Positions 34,926 to 43,056 of a DNA stretch of 64,000 nt are shown here, one piece after another. A model generated the notes under the pieces. That model was not told where the DNA came from. It saw nothing but the letters and a program-made list of their open reading frames with translations, and did no database searches. The stretch is from Bacillus sp. V59.32b. GTDB taxonomy: Bacteria > Bacillota > Bacilli > Bacillales > DSM-1321. Both the position numbers and the translations under genes were made by a program. The stretch is taken from assembly GCF_003429085.1 (NCBI RefSeq), contig NZ_QVTC01000018.1:1-64000 (forward strand), given 5' to 3'. How positions within the stretch are numbered: the stretch's first letter is position 1; each line of letters begins with the position of its first letter.

Positions 34926-35297
34926 CATTTTATTATGTGGTATCCCTTACCAATGATGCGCTTTTGCGTTGCTTCTCAGGATGATGTTGGTTTGCGACAT
35001 TTGCGTATGGCCATTCACCTGGGACTTCGAACGCTTCGGTCTGGTCCAATTATGGCGAAATAGCTCAGAGTGCGGATCAACATATCGACCTTGGTAACCC
35101 ATCTAATCACCTCATCGCAGGATACATTCGATATTCATTCCGAATATCACATTTAGGATTTGTCAGGAACATGAACTTACACACTGAAAATAATTCCTCT
35201 TAGCCACAGCTTAATCTGCATCATTTGATTTTTTCCCTTAGCCTTGTATGTTTACAAGAATTTCTGCTACAGAAATAACCTGTAATGGATAAAAAAA
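34926..35297. other. intergenic region without recognised content
   Basis: No gene, repeat or RNA was recognised between the hairpin at 34.9 kb and the terminator at 35.3 kb; short frames here have no ribosome sites. Confidence 0.5.
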
Positions 35298-35322
35298 CAC
35301 ACTTAACTTCAAGCTAAGTGTG
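35298..35322 (-). terminator. terminator of the quinone-detoxification operon
   Basis: Stem CACACTTA/TAAGTGTG followed on the minus strand by seven T, about 40 bases past the flavin reductase stop codon. Confidence 0.82.
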
Positions 35323-35364
35323 AATCATCAATATTTGTCGTTTTATTCCGATTGCCCAGGCAAT

Positions 35365-35976
35365 TCATCTGGGGCGTTCCAATGTAAAAGTATCGCCTAA
35401 TTTTGAATAGTGATTGCCTGCGAGCCGACTGACCGGTTTTAATCCATTAGCATCAATTCTGCCCTCATGGTAAATAGATGGCTCAATATGATAAGCAACC
35501 ACTTTGCCAATCAATAGATCACAGGCTGTCTCCAAGTCTGTACCTCCAAGCTGTATCGTTTGTTCGAGGAGGCATTCAAACCTTACTTTTGCTTCTCTTA
35601 TTCCCGGAACCGAGATGGAACTGCTTGTGACCGTCGATAAACCTGACAAAGGGAGTTCACTTTCATCGAATGGCAGCTCTGTAGCCGTCTTATTAGCTGC
35701 CTCGACATTGTTCTGATCGGTGATATGGACGACGAATTCTCCTTTTTCGATCGCGTTTCTGGCTGTGTCCTTTTGTATTCCATTTCTCCGCTGGATCGAG
35801 AGCGAAAGCATCGGCGGGTTGGCACTGACAATATTAAAATAACTGAACGGGGCAATATTGATTACGCCTTGATCAGAAAGCGTCGTGACCAGGGCGACGG
35901 GTCTGGGGATGATGCTTCCCGTTAAAAACTTATAGTTTTCCCGCTCGCTCATTTTTTCAGGATCTAATGAAATCAT
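35365..35976 (-). CDS. flavin reductase-like FMN-binding split-barrel protein
   Basis: A 203-residue FMN-binding split-barrel flavoprotein. Segments: LTGSIIPRPVALVTTLS, NIAPFSYFNIVSANPPMLSLSI and the late GKVVAYHI. Members reduce flavin with NAD(P)H or act as oxygenase partners. It is the last gene of a four-gene operon with two extradiol-type dioxygenases and a hydrolase, so it may support an aromatic or quinone degradation step. Confidence 0.85.
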   Translation of the reverse strand: MISLDPEKMSERENYKFLTGSIIPRPVALVTTLSDQGVINIAPFSYFNIVSANPPMLSLSIQRRNGIQKDTARNAIEKGEFVVHITDQNNVEAANKTATELPFDESELPLSGLSTVTSSSISVPGIREAKVRFECLLEQTIQLGGTDLETACDLLIGKVVAYHIEPSIYHEGRIDANGLKPVSRLAGNHYSKLGDTFTLERPR

Positions 35977-35992
35977 ATGTGCAAACCTCTTT

Positions 35993-36598
35993 CTAAAAGT
36001 TCTTTTGGAACCACGCCGCCCCAGCTTCCGCCTCCATCCTTGTCAGTTGATGGCCATGCAGCTCCCAATGGATATCAACATTTGCTCCTGCATTTCTTAA
36101 AATGGCGACGAGATCTTCCGTTTCCTGCGGCGGGCAAATTGGGTCATTGCTGCCTGCGCCAATGAATACCGGCACCCCAGTCAGTTCAGGGAGCTCGATT
36201 CCCCGTCTTGGAACCATTGGATGATGAAGAATCGCCCCTTTCAGTGAATCTTTATAATGGAAAAGCAGACTGCCGGCAATATTAGCCCCATTTGAATAAC
36301 CGACTGCCACAACCTCGGAGCGGGCAAACCCGTATTGCTTCGCGGCGCTTCCCAAAAATTCGTTCAATTCCTTCGTTCGGTAAATCAAGTCCTCTTCATC
36401 AAAAACGCCTTCGGCGAGTCTCCGAAAAAACCTTGGCATCCCGTTCTCCAAAACGTTCCCTCTTACACTTAGAACCGGAGATTGCGGCGATATCATTTCC
36501 GCCAGTCCAAGCAAATCATTTTCTGTACCGCCTGTGCCGTGAAGAAGCAACAGCACAGGTGCCTCTTTCCCGCTTCCTTGCTTAAAAATATGTTTCAT
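35993..36598 (-). CDS. alpha/beta hydrolase, MhqD-like
   Basis: A 201-residue phospholipase/carboxylesterase-type hydrolase. LLLHGTGGTENDL is the oxyanion loop, VGYSNGANIA holds the nucleophile Ser, followed by Asp in GSNDPICPP and His in HGHQL. B. subtilis MhqD, in the MhqR-controlled mhqED operon, has this form. The ATG directly follows the dioxygenase stop codon (TAGATG), so the genes are coupled. Confidence 0.85.
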   Translation of the reverse strand: MKHIFKQGSGKEAPVLLLLHGTGGTENDLLGLAEMISPQSPVLSVRGNVLENGMPRFFRRLAEGVFDEEDLIYRTKELNEFLGSAAKQYGFARSEVVAVGYSNGANIAGSLLFHYKDSLKGAILHHPMVPRRGIELPELTGVPVFIGAGSNDPICPPQETEDLVAILRNAGANVDIHWELHGHQLTRMEAEAGAAWFQKNF

Positions 36599-37549
36599 CT
36601 ATTCTAGATCCTCCTTTAGTACCCTTGCTTCAGCAGGAAGAAGAGTTCTTTCCAGCTTGGAACGTCTTTCCTCCAGCCACGGAGGCAGCAAAAGCCCTTT
36701 ACCCATCTCTTCCGCTGATTCATCCCTTGTAAATCCCGGGGGATCAGTGGCGATTTCAAACAGGATCCCGCCCTCTTCCCTGAAGTAAACGGCATTAAAA
36801 TACTGGCGGTCGATGATCGGGGTCACTCCGTATCCTTGATTATCGAGGTATTGCCTCCAGCTTTCATGGTCACCAAAATCATCTGCCCGCCAGGCGATAT
36901 GATGGACCGTGCCTACCCCCATAGAACCCGGGGGTAACTCCGTCCGGCTTACATCAATGATATTGCCAATGTCATCCGCTGTTCGAAATCTTGTTAAATC
37001 ATCTTCATCCCCAACTTTATCAAGTCCCATCACATTTGTGAGTACAGTCATTGTCTTTTCCGGGTTCGCAGATAAAAGCACTGCACCGCCAAACCCCTTA
37101 ATGGCTACTTCAGCAGACACCCCTCCAAAGGACCATTTGCTGTCAGTCCCTTCCTTGCGGGCTACCAATTCCAGCTGTAAACCATGAGGGTCTTCGAAAG
37201 CCAGATAGTCCTCTCCGAATCTGTTTCTTTTTTCAAAAGCGACTTTAAACTTTTTCAGGCGTCTTTCCCAGAAACTGAGGGTTCCCTCTGGCACAACATA
37301 GGAAATTATCCCCACCTGGCCTGATCCTATTTTTCCCTTATAGGCATTCGGCCAGGGAAAGAAGGTGATAATGGTTCCCGGACTGCCCGCTTCATTGCCG
37401 AAGTAAAGGTGATAGGTGCCCGGATCGTCAAAGTTCACCGTCTTTTTGACCAGCCTCAATCCTAACACACCGGCATAGAAATCAACGTTTTCCTGCGGAT
37501 TCCCGACTATCGCGGTGATATGGTGTATCCCTGTGGTCTGTTTCTTCAT
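36599..37549 (-). CDS. ring-cleaving dioxygenase, MhqO/MhqA family (copy 2)
   Basis: A 316-residue vicinal-oxygen-chelate dioxygenase with two pairs of beta-alpha-beta-beta-beta modules. GIHHITAIVGNPQENVDFYAG opens domain 1, and VGTVHHIAWRADD opens domain 2; the paired His and a late Glu (ILFEIATDPPGF) are the expected iron ligands. B. subtilis MhqA, MhqO and MhqE share this form and are induced by hydroquinones. A clear paralog lies upstream in the operon (about 35-40 percent alike by eye). Confidence 0.88.
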   Translation of the reverse strand: MKKQTTGIHHITAIVGNPQENVDFYAGVLGLRLVKKTVNFDDPGTYHLYFGNEAGSPGTIITFFPWPNAYKGKIGSGQVGIISYVVPEGTLSFWERRLKKFKVAFEKRNRFGEDYLAFEDPHGLQLELVARKEGTDSKWSFGGVSAEVAIKGFGGAVLLSANPEKTMTVLTNVMGLDKVGDEDDLTRFRTADDIGNIIDVSRTELPPGSMGVGTVHHIAWRADDFGDHESWRQYLDNQGYGVTPIIDRQYFNAVYFREEGGILFEIATDPPGFTRDESAEEMGKGLLLPPWLEERRSKLERTLLPAEARVLKEDLE

Positions 37550-37581
37550 GTCCAGTTCTCCTTTTTGAATGCATGTCCCAT

Positions 37582-38544
37582 TTAATTGCTCGTATCAAGC
37601 GGCTTTAATTTCGCCTCGATGATGGAACGCTTATCTTCCAGGAAGGGCGGCAGCGCAAGAGACTCTCCCAGATGCTCGAACTCTTCATCGGTATCGAAAC
37701 CGGGTCCGTCCGTTGCCAATTCAAAGAGAATCCCGTTCGGTTCCCTAAAATAGAGTGACCGAAAGTAGAAGCGGTCGACAAAACCAGAATTCGGTATGTG
37801 TGCTGCCTTGATTTTTTTAACCCACTGCTGCATTTCTTCTTCATCTTTCACCCTGAATGCGACATGGTGAACACCGCCGCGGCCAAGACGTTCCTTTGGC
37901 AAATCATTTCTCTCCTCAATATGGACTTCTGCGCCAGTACCGCCTTCGCCTGTTTCATAAACGACAATCTCACCTTGCCCGGAAGGATATTTTCCTTTTT
38001 CCCGAAACCCGAGAATATTGGTCAAGTTGTCTGCGGTTAAACTTAAATCACGTACGGTGAGTTTCACAGGCCCTAACCCGAGTATTCCATACTCCGCGGG
38101 AATCGGACTCCTGTCCCATGGTTTCCCGCCACGGCCCCCTTCATTATTTTCATCGGAAACAAGAACTAATCGCTGTCCTTCAAAGTCTCTGAACGGCAAG
38201 GCTTTCCGATTAAACCTGTCAGTCATTTCTCCATGTTCAATGTTTAATTCCTTAAACCTCTTCTGCCAAAACACCAACGCATTATCATTTTTCACCCGTA
38301 AGGATAATTCTGAAATACTGTTCGTACCTTCATGGGTCCGGGCAGCATTCGGTATTTCAAAGAAGGTTACCTCTGTACCCGGATTGCCGATTTCATCTCC
38401 GTAAAATAAGTGATAGACCGATATATTATCCTGGTTGACTGTTTTTTTTATTAATCTCATGCCTAATATCTTTGTATAGAAATGATAATTTTCCGGGGCT
38501 TTCGCAGTCAGGGCCGAAACATGATGAATCCCTTTTAATTCCAT
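37582..38544 (-). CDS. ring-cleaving dioxygenase, MhqO/MhqA family (copy 1)
   Basis: A 320-residue VOC dioxygenase, first gene of the operon. Same two-domain plan as the next gene: GIHHVSALTAKAPENYHFYT in domain 1, GGVHHVAFRVKDEEEM in domain 2, and the Glu ligand in ILFELATDGPGF. It probably opens the ring of catechols or hydroquinones, or of their thiol adducts. A sigma-A promoter and two MhqR-like operators lie upstream. Confidence 0.9.
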   Translation of the reverse strand: MELKGIHHVSALTAKAPENYHFYTKILGMRLIKKTVNQDNISVYHLFYGDEIGNPGTEVTFFEIPNAARTHEGTNSISELSLRVKNDNALVFWQKRFKELNIEHGEMTDRFNRKALPFRDFEGQRLVLVSDENNEGGRGGKPWDRSPIPAEYGILGLGPVKLTVRDLSLTADNLTNILGFREKGKYPSGQGEIVVYETGEGGTGAEVHIEERNDLPKERLGRGGVHHVAFRVKDEEEMQQWVKKIKAAHIPNSGFVDRFYFRSLYFREPNGILFELATDGPGFDTDEEFEHLGESLALPPFLEDKRSIIEAKLKPLDTSN

Positions 38545-38594
38545 GGTTAATCACCTCATTATAGAATGTACCCTATTCTTTTTGGTGTACACTT

Positions 38595-38612
38595 TATCTC
38601 GAAATCAAGATA
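38595..38612. promoter_or_regulatory. MhqR-like operator, proximal
   Basis: TATCTCGAAATCAAGATA is an imperfect 18-bp palindrome close to the remembered MhqR operator of B. subtilis (TATCTCGA-centre-AGATA). It lies 51 bases upstream of the first dioxygenase start codon. Confidence 0.7.
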
Positions 38613-38644
38613 TATTTATTTAAAAAAAATAGAACTTACTAAAT

Positions 38645-38685
38645 TATCTCATTTTAAAGATATATGATTTGAAGATAAATGTCAA
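38645..38685 (-). promoter_or_regulatory. sigma-A promoter with distal MhqR-like operator
   Basis: On the minus strand TTGACA (38680-38685), a 17-bp spacer and TATCTT (38657-38662) form a good promoter. Its -10 lies inside a second operator-like palindrome, TATCTCATTTTAAAGATA (38645-38662), whose start is exactly 50 bp from that of the proximal site. A MarR-type repressor there would block the promoter. Confidence 0.7.
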
Positions 38686-38912
38686 CTTATGTTTGGCCTT
38701 AATTAATAGTCATTGATAAGAGACTGTCCTAAACATTCCTCGTCCAACTATTTGAAGAAACCGCACCTTTTTGTCCTCTATTAATCATGAAGGACATTTT
38801 GCGGGCTCACTTGCCTCGTTTTGTCATGCATTACCTGGATGTAGAGCATGCTTACTAACATAGTTTGCATCAGCCTCTTCAAGGTACCATGCACAATCGC
38901 AAGACATTCAAC
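38686..38912. other. intergenic region without recognised gene
   Basis: No gene or clear repeat. A motif AGAGACTGTCC near 38.72 kb resembles ends of some insertion sequences, but no partner end or transposase remnant was found. Confidence 0.4.
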
Positions 38913-40094
38913 CTATAACAATCTGTCCAATGCCTGTTTGAGATCGGAAATGAGCAAATCGGCATCTTCCAAGCCAACCGCTAATCGTATGAAACCTGGA
39001 CTTCGATGTTCCTTCATCAATTGATTTGCATTGGTTCCGTAATTTGGCGAAAGAATCAGACTTTCAAATGATCCCCAGGAAACGCCGATTTGGAAGATGG
39101 CGGTTGCATCTATCACTTCTTTTACCGCGTCATAATGTTCTTCCTTTAAATCGAAGCCCATTAATCCTGAATAACCGCTTAATTGTCTCTTTCCAAGCTG
39201 GTAGTCAGGATGTGAAGGAATCCCTGGATAATGGACAGTTTTCACCGCTGGATGCGATTCAAGGAATTCGGCAATTTTGATTCCATTTTTCTGGTGGACC
39301 TTCATCCTTAATGGAAGCGTCCTTAATCCCCTGAGCAGCAAAGACGCTTCATACGGTGATAAAACCGCCCCGCCCATCAAATATTCTTCTTTAAAAATTG
39401 CATCAATAATTCCTTGATCGGCAATAATGGCCCCGCCCAATAGATCACTGTGTCCACCCAGATATTTTGAGGCGGAATGGATGACCATGTCTATACCCAG
39501 TGTCAGAGGTTTTTGAAACAAGGGGGTTGCCCAAGTATTATCGATGATCGTCCGTATCCCTCTGTTTTTGGCCAATTCTGCCACAGCTTTTAAGTCGATA
39601 AGACGGTACATCATATCAGTAGGATTTTCCATGTAAATCACTTTTGTATTTTTCCGGATTGCCCGTTCAATTTCTTCCGGTGAGGTAGCGTATACTACTG
39701 TGTGCTCAATTCCGAACTTTTGCAAATACTTAACTAAATCAAGCGTCGAAAAATAGATGTGGCTGACGCATAGGATATGGTCGCCTTGTTTCAGGCTATT
39801 TAATAAAGCTGCACTAATAGCAGCCATCCCGCTGCCAAAGCATTTGCATTTTTCTCCCCGTTCCAATTCGGCTAGCTTTTTTTCGACGATGGATACAGTC
39901 GGGTTTGTGCCGCGTGTATACACAAAGTGACTTTGTTCATCCATAACCGCTTCTGATAATTTATCAAATGTATCGTATGTAAATAGTGTGTTGCCGTATA
40001 TCGGCGGTACGACCGCTCCTTCATACCGTTGTCTGCCATCTCCGATATTCATACAGATTTCCTTGTCGTGTGAAAACAAATCTGATTCTGGCAT
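38913..40094 (-). CDS. trans-sulfuration PLP enzyme (cystathionine gamma-synthase/beta-lyase family)
   Basis: A 393-residue cytoplasmic Cys/Met-metabolism PLP enzyme. VYTRGTNPTVSIVEKKLAELE, FGSGMAAISAAL, the cofactor-stacking D185 in IIDNTWATP and the Schiff-base K210 in HSASKYLGGHSD are diagnostic. Which reaction it performs (gamma-synthase, beta- or gamma-lyase) cannot be decided. It stands alone without sulfur-metabolism neighbours. Confidence 0.88.
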   Translation of the reverse strand: MPESDLFSHDKEICMNIGDGRQRYEGAVVPPIYGNTLFTYDTFDKLSEAVMDEQSHFVYTRGTNPTVSIVEKKLAELERGEKCKCFGSGMAAISAALLNSLKQGDHILCVSHIYFSTLDLVKYLQKFGIEHTVVYATSPEEIERAIRKNTKVIYMENPTDMMYRLIDLKAVAELAKNRGIRTIIDNTWATPLFQKPLTLGIDMVIHSASKYLGGHSDLLGGAIIADQGIIDAIFKEEYLMGGAVLSPYEASLLLRGLRTLPLRMKVHQKNGIKIAEFLESHPAVKTVHYPGIPSHPDYQLGKRQLSGYSGLMGFDLKEEHYDAVKEVIDATAIFQIGVSWGSFESLILSPNYGTNANQLMKEHRSPGFIRLAVGLEDADLLISDLKQALDRLL

Positions 40095-40205
40095 CAGTTA
40101 GCCCTCCTCTCTTAAAGACTCACCCTTGTATCATTAAGATTCCCAAATACACTTATTCCCATGTAATGCATATATGTAAAGGAAAGCTAATGACTCCAGA
40201 GAACA

Positions 40206-40559
40206 TTACCTTTCCTTTCGCAACGGTCCCCACAATCTTAACCCAGGAATGCTAGTTTGGTTATGTCCCTTTTTTTCTTCCGATCCATTCACTCGGATAT
40301 CGCTTTTATTTCCATAATTAGCTGTTAACTCTTCCAGTTTATCAAGGGCCTTTTTAAATTCATTATGGCTGATCTGTTGTGTCGCTAATAATGAACAAAG
40401 CATGGCATAGGCTATCGGACGTGTATCAACCTGAACATTCACATGAACATCAACATCGGAATTACCGCTGTGACCGATTTTGGCGAGGTTTTCGTTAGCA
40501 TCGGTGTCAGCTTGCCTTGATTTATTGAGTGAAAAAAGACTGTTATGCTCCTCTGGCAT
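40206..40559 (-). CDS. small protein with AKI-HSGN motif, function unknown
   Basis: A 117-residue hydrophilic protein. Residues 26-37 read AKIGHSGNSDVD and are followed by alternating Val/Asp (VHVNVQVD), the same pattern as in the neighbouring acidic protein. The middle (50-80) looks like a helical hairpin, and the tail is basic. No known domain was recognised. The pair may belong to a spore-surface or aggregate-forming family; this is only a guess from composition. Confidence 0.6.
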   Translation of the reverse strand: MPEEHNSLFSLNKSRQADTDANENLAKIGHSGNSDVDVHVNVQVDTRPIAYAMLCSLLATQQISHNEFKKALDKLEELTANYGNKSDIRVNGSEEKKGHNQTSIPGLRLWGPLRKER

Positions 40560-40623
40560 CTACAACACTTCCTAATCATAAAATGAGGCGGAAACGGGGT
40601 AAACCCCTCCCCGCCTGCAATCA

Positions 40624-41007
40624 TCAGTCTTCGATGTCTACATCCTGGTCTTGTTCATTGTCTTGGTCTTGATCAGATTCTTGATCCTGCTCAGCATCTG
40701 CATCTGCTTCCGCATCCGCTCTTGAACGCACTTTAGCCCTAGAATCAGAATCCACATCGATATCAAGATCAATTTTTGCGTTCCCGGAGTGAGAGATTTT
40801 AGCTATATTCGTGTTTTTGTCTACATTCTTCAGCTTATTTTCGCTTTCGGCTTCAGAATCAGTGCGCACATCTAAATCATTGTCAAGTTCATTATCTGAT
40901 TCTGATTTAGAACGGCTGTCTGAATCGGATTTGGCTCTTCCTTCTGCTCTTGCATCACCACCGCTGTTTTCATTCCTGCGTCTGCCTGGATACCAAGGAT
41001 TACTCAT
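40624..41007 (-). CDS. highly acidic Asp/Ser/Glu-rich protein with AKI-HSGN motif
   Basis: A 127-residue, low-complexity protein, extremely rich in Asp, Ser, Glu and Arg. It begins NPWYPGRRRNE and ends in a long D-Q/E repeat (D-Q-E-S-D-Q-D-Q). Residues 69-80 read AKISHSGNAKID, followed by alternating Ile/Asp/Val, matching the next gene. It could bind calcium or basic partners, for example on the spore surface. No signal peptide or membrane segment. Confidence 0.65.
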   Translation of the reverse strand: MSNPWYPGRRRNENSGGDARAEGRAKSDSDSRSKSESDNELDNDLDVRTDSEAESENKLKNVDKNTNIAKISHSGNAKIDLDIDVDSDSRAKVRSRADAEADADAEQDQESDQDQDNEQDQDVDIED

Positions 41008-41142
41008 TTATACTCCTCCTTTCACTTTATATGAGTAATATATTCAGGCATTCATATTAAGGATGGACGAACCTCCTAGGACATGCGCGGAATTCCATTC
41101 TAATTGCGCGAAACAGGCATTTGTCCTGCTTTGTTTTTTATC

Positions 41143-41712
41143 CTAGGCTCTTTCATTAATTTCTTTTAAAAGCCGCGCAGGGTTTCCCCCTACAACCGCA
41201 TTTTCAGGCACGTCCTTTGTGATAACAGAACCAGAAGCGATAACGGCATTGCTTCCGATCGTTATTCCGGGGTTTATGACTGCTCTTCCTCCAATCCATA
41301 CATTGTCGCCGATCGTGACCGGCTTCCCGTATTCCGCCCCGCTGTTTCTTTCGGCGGCATTTATTGGATGTGTTGCCGTATAAATATGTACCCCAGGAGC
41401 CAATAAACAATTATCACCTATTTTTACTGGGCACACGTCTAAAATTACACAGTCAAAATTGGCATAAAAATTTTCACCAACATGAATATTGTAGCCGTAA
41501 TCACACTTAAATGTTGGTTCTATGGATACAGTTTTTCCTGTAAAACCAAATAGCTGTTTAATCAAATCCGCACGTAAATCATGTTCCGTCTCAGTCGTCA
41601 GATTGTACTGTCTGGTGATTTTTCTTGCCTTCTCCCGATCTTTTTGCAATTGCTTGTCTGATGGAAAATATAATTCACCATTGATCATCTTTTCTTTTTC
41701 TGTTTTTGGCAT
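41143..41712 (-). CDS. maa: maltose/galactoside O-acetyltransferase family protein
   Basis: A 189-residue hexapeptide-repeat (left-handed beta-helix) acetyltransferase. The N-terminal [17 protein letters not shown] segment is the maltose-acetyltransferase domain; the catalytic His lies in [15 protein letters not shown], and the helix ends in [10 protein letters not shown]. It acetylates maltose or other sugars. The ATG at 41712 has GGAGG eight bases upstream; the frame opens 27 bases earlier. Confidence 0.9.
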   Translation of the reverse strand: MPKTEKEKMINGELYFPSDKQLQKDREKARKITRQYNLTTETEHDLRADLIKQLFGFTGKTVSIEPTFKCDYGYNIHVGENFYANFDCVILDVCPVKIGDNCLLAPGVHIYTATHPINAAERNSGAEYGKPVTIGDNVWIGGRAVINPGITIGSNAVIASGSVITKDVPENAVVGGNPARLLKEINERA

Positions 41713-41825
41713 CATTACTTCCTCCCATTCATTTACCATTATATCTCAGGTAAAAGCTACTGACACGATTGATATCCGCTTTCGAAACAACTGTTTACTT
41801 CTATATCCTCTATTAGGGTTTAAAA

Positions 41826-42011
41826 AAATTAGGAAGGTTCATCAATGACATGCAACAATACAATCCGCTGATCGATGATTCGGTCAAGAGCGAATGGAAT
41901 GTACCAAACAGCTGGAAGCTGATCGCCCAAATTCCATTTGGCAAGCCTACGGTGGAACCGGGGGATAAGGAATGCAGCTCTTTGGAAGATCGAGTGAAGT
42001 TTTACAATTAG
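41826..42011 (+). pseudogene. C-terminal remnant of a nitroreductase-family gene
   Basis: The plus strand encodes LGRFINDMQQYNPLIDDSV, then EWNVPNSWKLIAQIPFGKP and ECSSLEDRVKFYN before a stop. This is the conserved C-terminus of FMN nitroreductases of the Nfr/YdgI type (WKL-AQ-PFGKP...LEDR). Nothing upstream supplies the rest of the roughly 200-residue enzyme; the frame closes within about 30 bases. No ribosome site. It is best read as a decayed gene fragment, not as the minus-strand frame that overlaps it. Confidence 0.75.
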
Positions 42012-42016
42012 TAAAA

Positions 42017-42047
42017 GGGGCTGCTTTTGTTTAAAAAAGTCAGCCCC
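42017..42047 (-). terminator. terminator after the heme-oxygenase-like gene
   Basis: Stem GGGGCTG/CAGCCCC with A/T-rich loop; the minus strand continues CCCCTTTTACT, 26 bases past the stop codon. Confidence 0.7.
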
Positions 42048-42072
42048 GCATGATTTGAATGTTGTTTTGTTT

Positions 42073-42390
42073 CTAATTCTCAACTGCCTCAAATGAGCGC
42101 AATGTTTTCTTTATATGATAAGGTCGCTCTCCGGCTTCCTTGCGCTTTTTATTCATATCTTTGTGCTCGTTAACATGTTCCTCTCTCGTGATCCACTTTT
42201 TAAAGTCTGCTTCGCTTTCCCACTTTGACACCATCACGTACTCAACCGTTTCTGTATGTTCTTTTCGCCAGCGTTCAACCGCAATAATCCCTTTTACGGC
42301 CGACAATTCTTGTTTATCCTTCTTACCTTTTTCTTCTAAAATATATTCGTAATCTTTTTCAATTTCAAAGCTTGCATTCATGATAAACAT
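42073..42390 (-). CDS. HmoA/IsdG-like heme-degrading monooxygenase family protein
   Basis: A 105-residue antibiotic-biosynthesis-monooxygenase (ABM) fold protein. SAVKGIIAVERW, EYVMVSKWESEADFKKWI and the following helix with His (EEHVNEHKDM) match the heme-degrading HmoA/HmoB/IsdG group. The ATG at 42390 has GGGGAG upstream; the frame opens 39 bases earlier inside the leader. A near-perfect Fur box just upstream supports a role in iron or heme use. Confidence 0.85.
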   Translation of the reverse strand: MFIMNASFEIEKDYEYILEEKGKKDKQELSAVKGIIAVERWRKEHTETVEYVMVSKWESEADFKKWITREEHVNEHKDMNKKRKEAGERPYHIKKTLRSFEAVEN

Positions 42391-42414
42391 TGAACAATGT
42401 CTCCCCATTCCTTT

Positions 42415-42433
42415 GATAATGATTCTCATTATA
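42415..42433. promoter_or_regulatory. Fur box upstream of the heme-degrading monooxygenase gene
   Basis: GATAATGATTCTCATTATA matches the 19-bp Fur consensus GATAATGATAATCATTATC at 16 positions, centred 34 bases before the chosen ATG. Iron-dependent repression is inferred. Confidence 0.85.
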
Positions 42434-42532
42434 TTTTACAGTGCATGAACGAAAAAGAGAAGCAAAATAACCCCTTTTTTTGTGAATCTGTTTTACACTA
42501 AGGTATAGACTAATGTGGAGGTGGAGGTATCT

Positions 42533-42985
42533 ATGACCGAACATCATTTTCATCTAAAAGCAAATTGGCCCGGTTTAAGAAATGACGTCGGCGAAATCGA
42601 AACCGGAAATTTACAAACGAAAATATCGATTCCACCAGAAATGGACGGTCCTGGTATCGGTACTAATCCAGATGAAATGCTTCTCGGAGCTGCGGCTACG
42701 TGTTATATCATTACCCTGGCTGCAATGATGGAACGGAGCAAGCTTGCAAAAAAAGGATTAACAATGGCGTCGGAAGGAATCGTGGATATAACAAACGGAG
42801 TGATTTCTTATAAAAAAATCATACATCGTCCAAAAATAGTCTTAGAAAGCCATGCAACTGATAGAGAAATCAGCCTTGCTCAGCGACTTGCTGAAAAAGC
42901 TGAGACCTCCTGCATGATTTCACGTGCGATTCAAGGAAATGTGGCCATTGAACTGGAGATTGATATCCAACTTGAAGAGGAATAA
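42533..42985 (+). CDS. OsmC-family peroxiredoxin-like protein
   Basis: A 150-residue OsmC/Ohr-type protein with the two active-site cysteines: one in GAAATCYIITLAAM and one in AETSCMISRAI. The family reduces organic hydroperoxides. It resembles the SACOL1771/YhfA-like subgroup rather than Ohr. The ATG at 42533 has GGAGGTATCT upstream; an upstream GTG in frame is ignored. Monocistronic, ending at a shared terminator. Confidence 0.88.
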   Translation: MTEHHFHLKANWPGLRNDVGEIETGNLQTKISIPPEMDGPGIGTNPDEMLLGAAATCYIITLAAMMERSKLAKKGLTMASEGIVDITNGVISYKKIIHRPKIVLESHATDREISLAQRLAEKAETSCMISRAIQGNVAIELEIDIQLEEE

Positions 42986-43014
42986 GTTATAAGGGGCAGT
43001 TTAAATTCTCCTCT

Positions 43015-43055
43015 AAAAAAAGACTAAAGAATCGTTCACTCTTTAGTCTTTTTTT
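43015..43055. terminator. bidirectional terminator between osmC-type gene and ykuS
   Basis: A 15-16-bp stem (AAAAAAAGACTAAAGA and complement) with a nine-base loop and T-runs on both strands between converging genes. Confidence 0.92.
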
Positions 43056-43056
43056 A

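Noticed and set aside
34784-34984. 66-codon plus-strand frame
   Set aside because: Its composition is protein-like, but the ribosome site is poor and a terminator hairpin lies inside it; kept only as a possible RNA region.
34980-35110. tRNA-like stretch around TAGCTCAGAGTGCGG
   Set aside because: The box is reminiscent of a tRNA D-arm (TAGCTCAG), but no T-arm motif or acceptor pairing follows at the right distance.
38686-38912. Insertion-sequence end near AGAGACTGTCC
   Set aside because: No matching inverted end, target duplication or transposase fragment could be found.
41829-42092. 87-codon minus-strand frame
   Set aside because: It is the antisense shadow of the nitroreductase C-terminus and of the terminator of the neighbouring gene.
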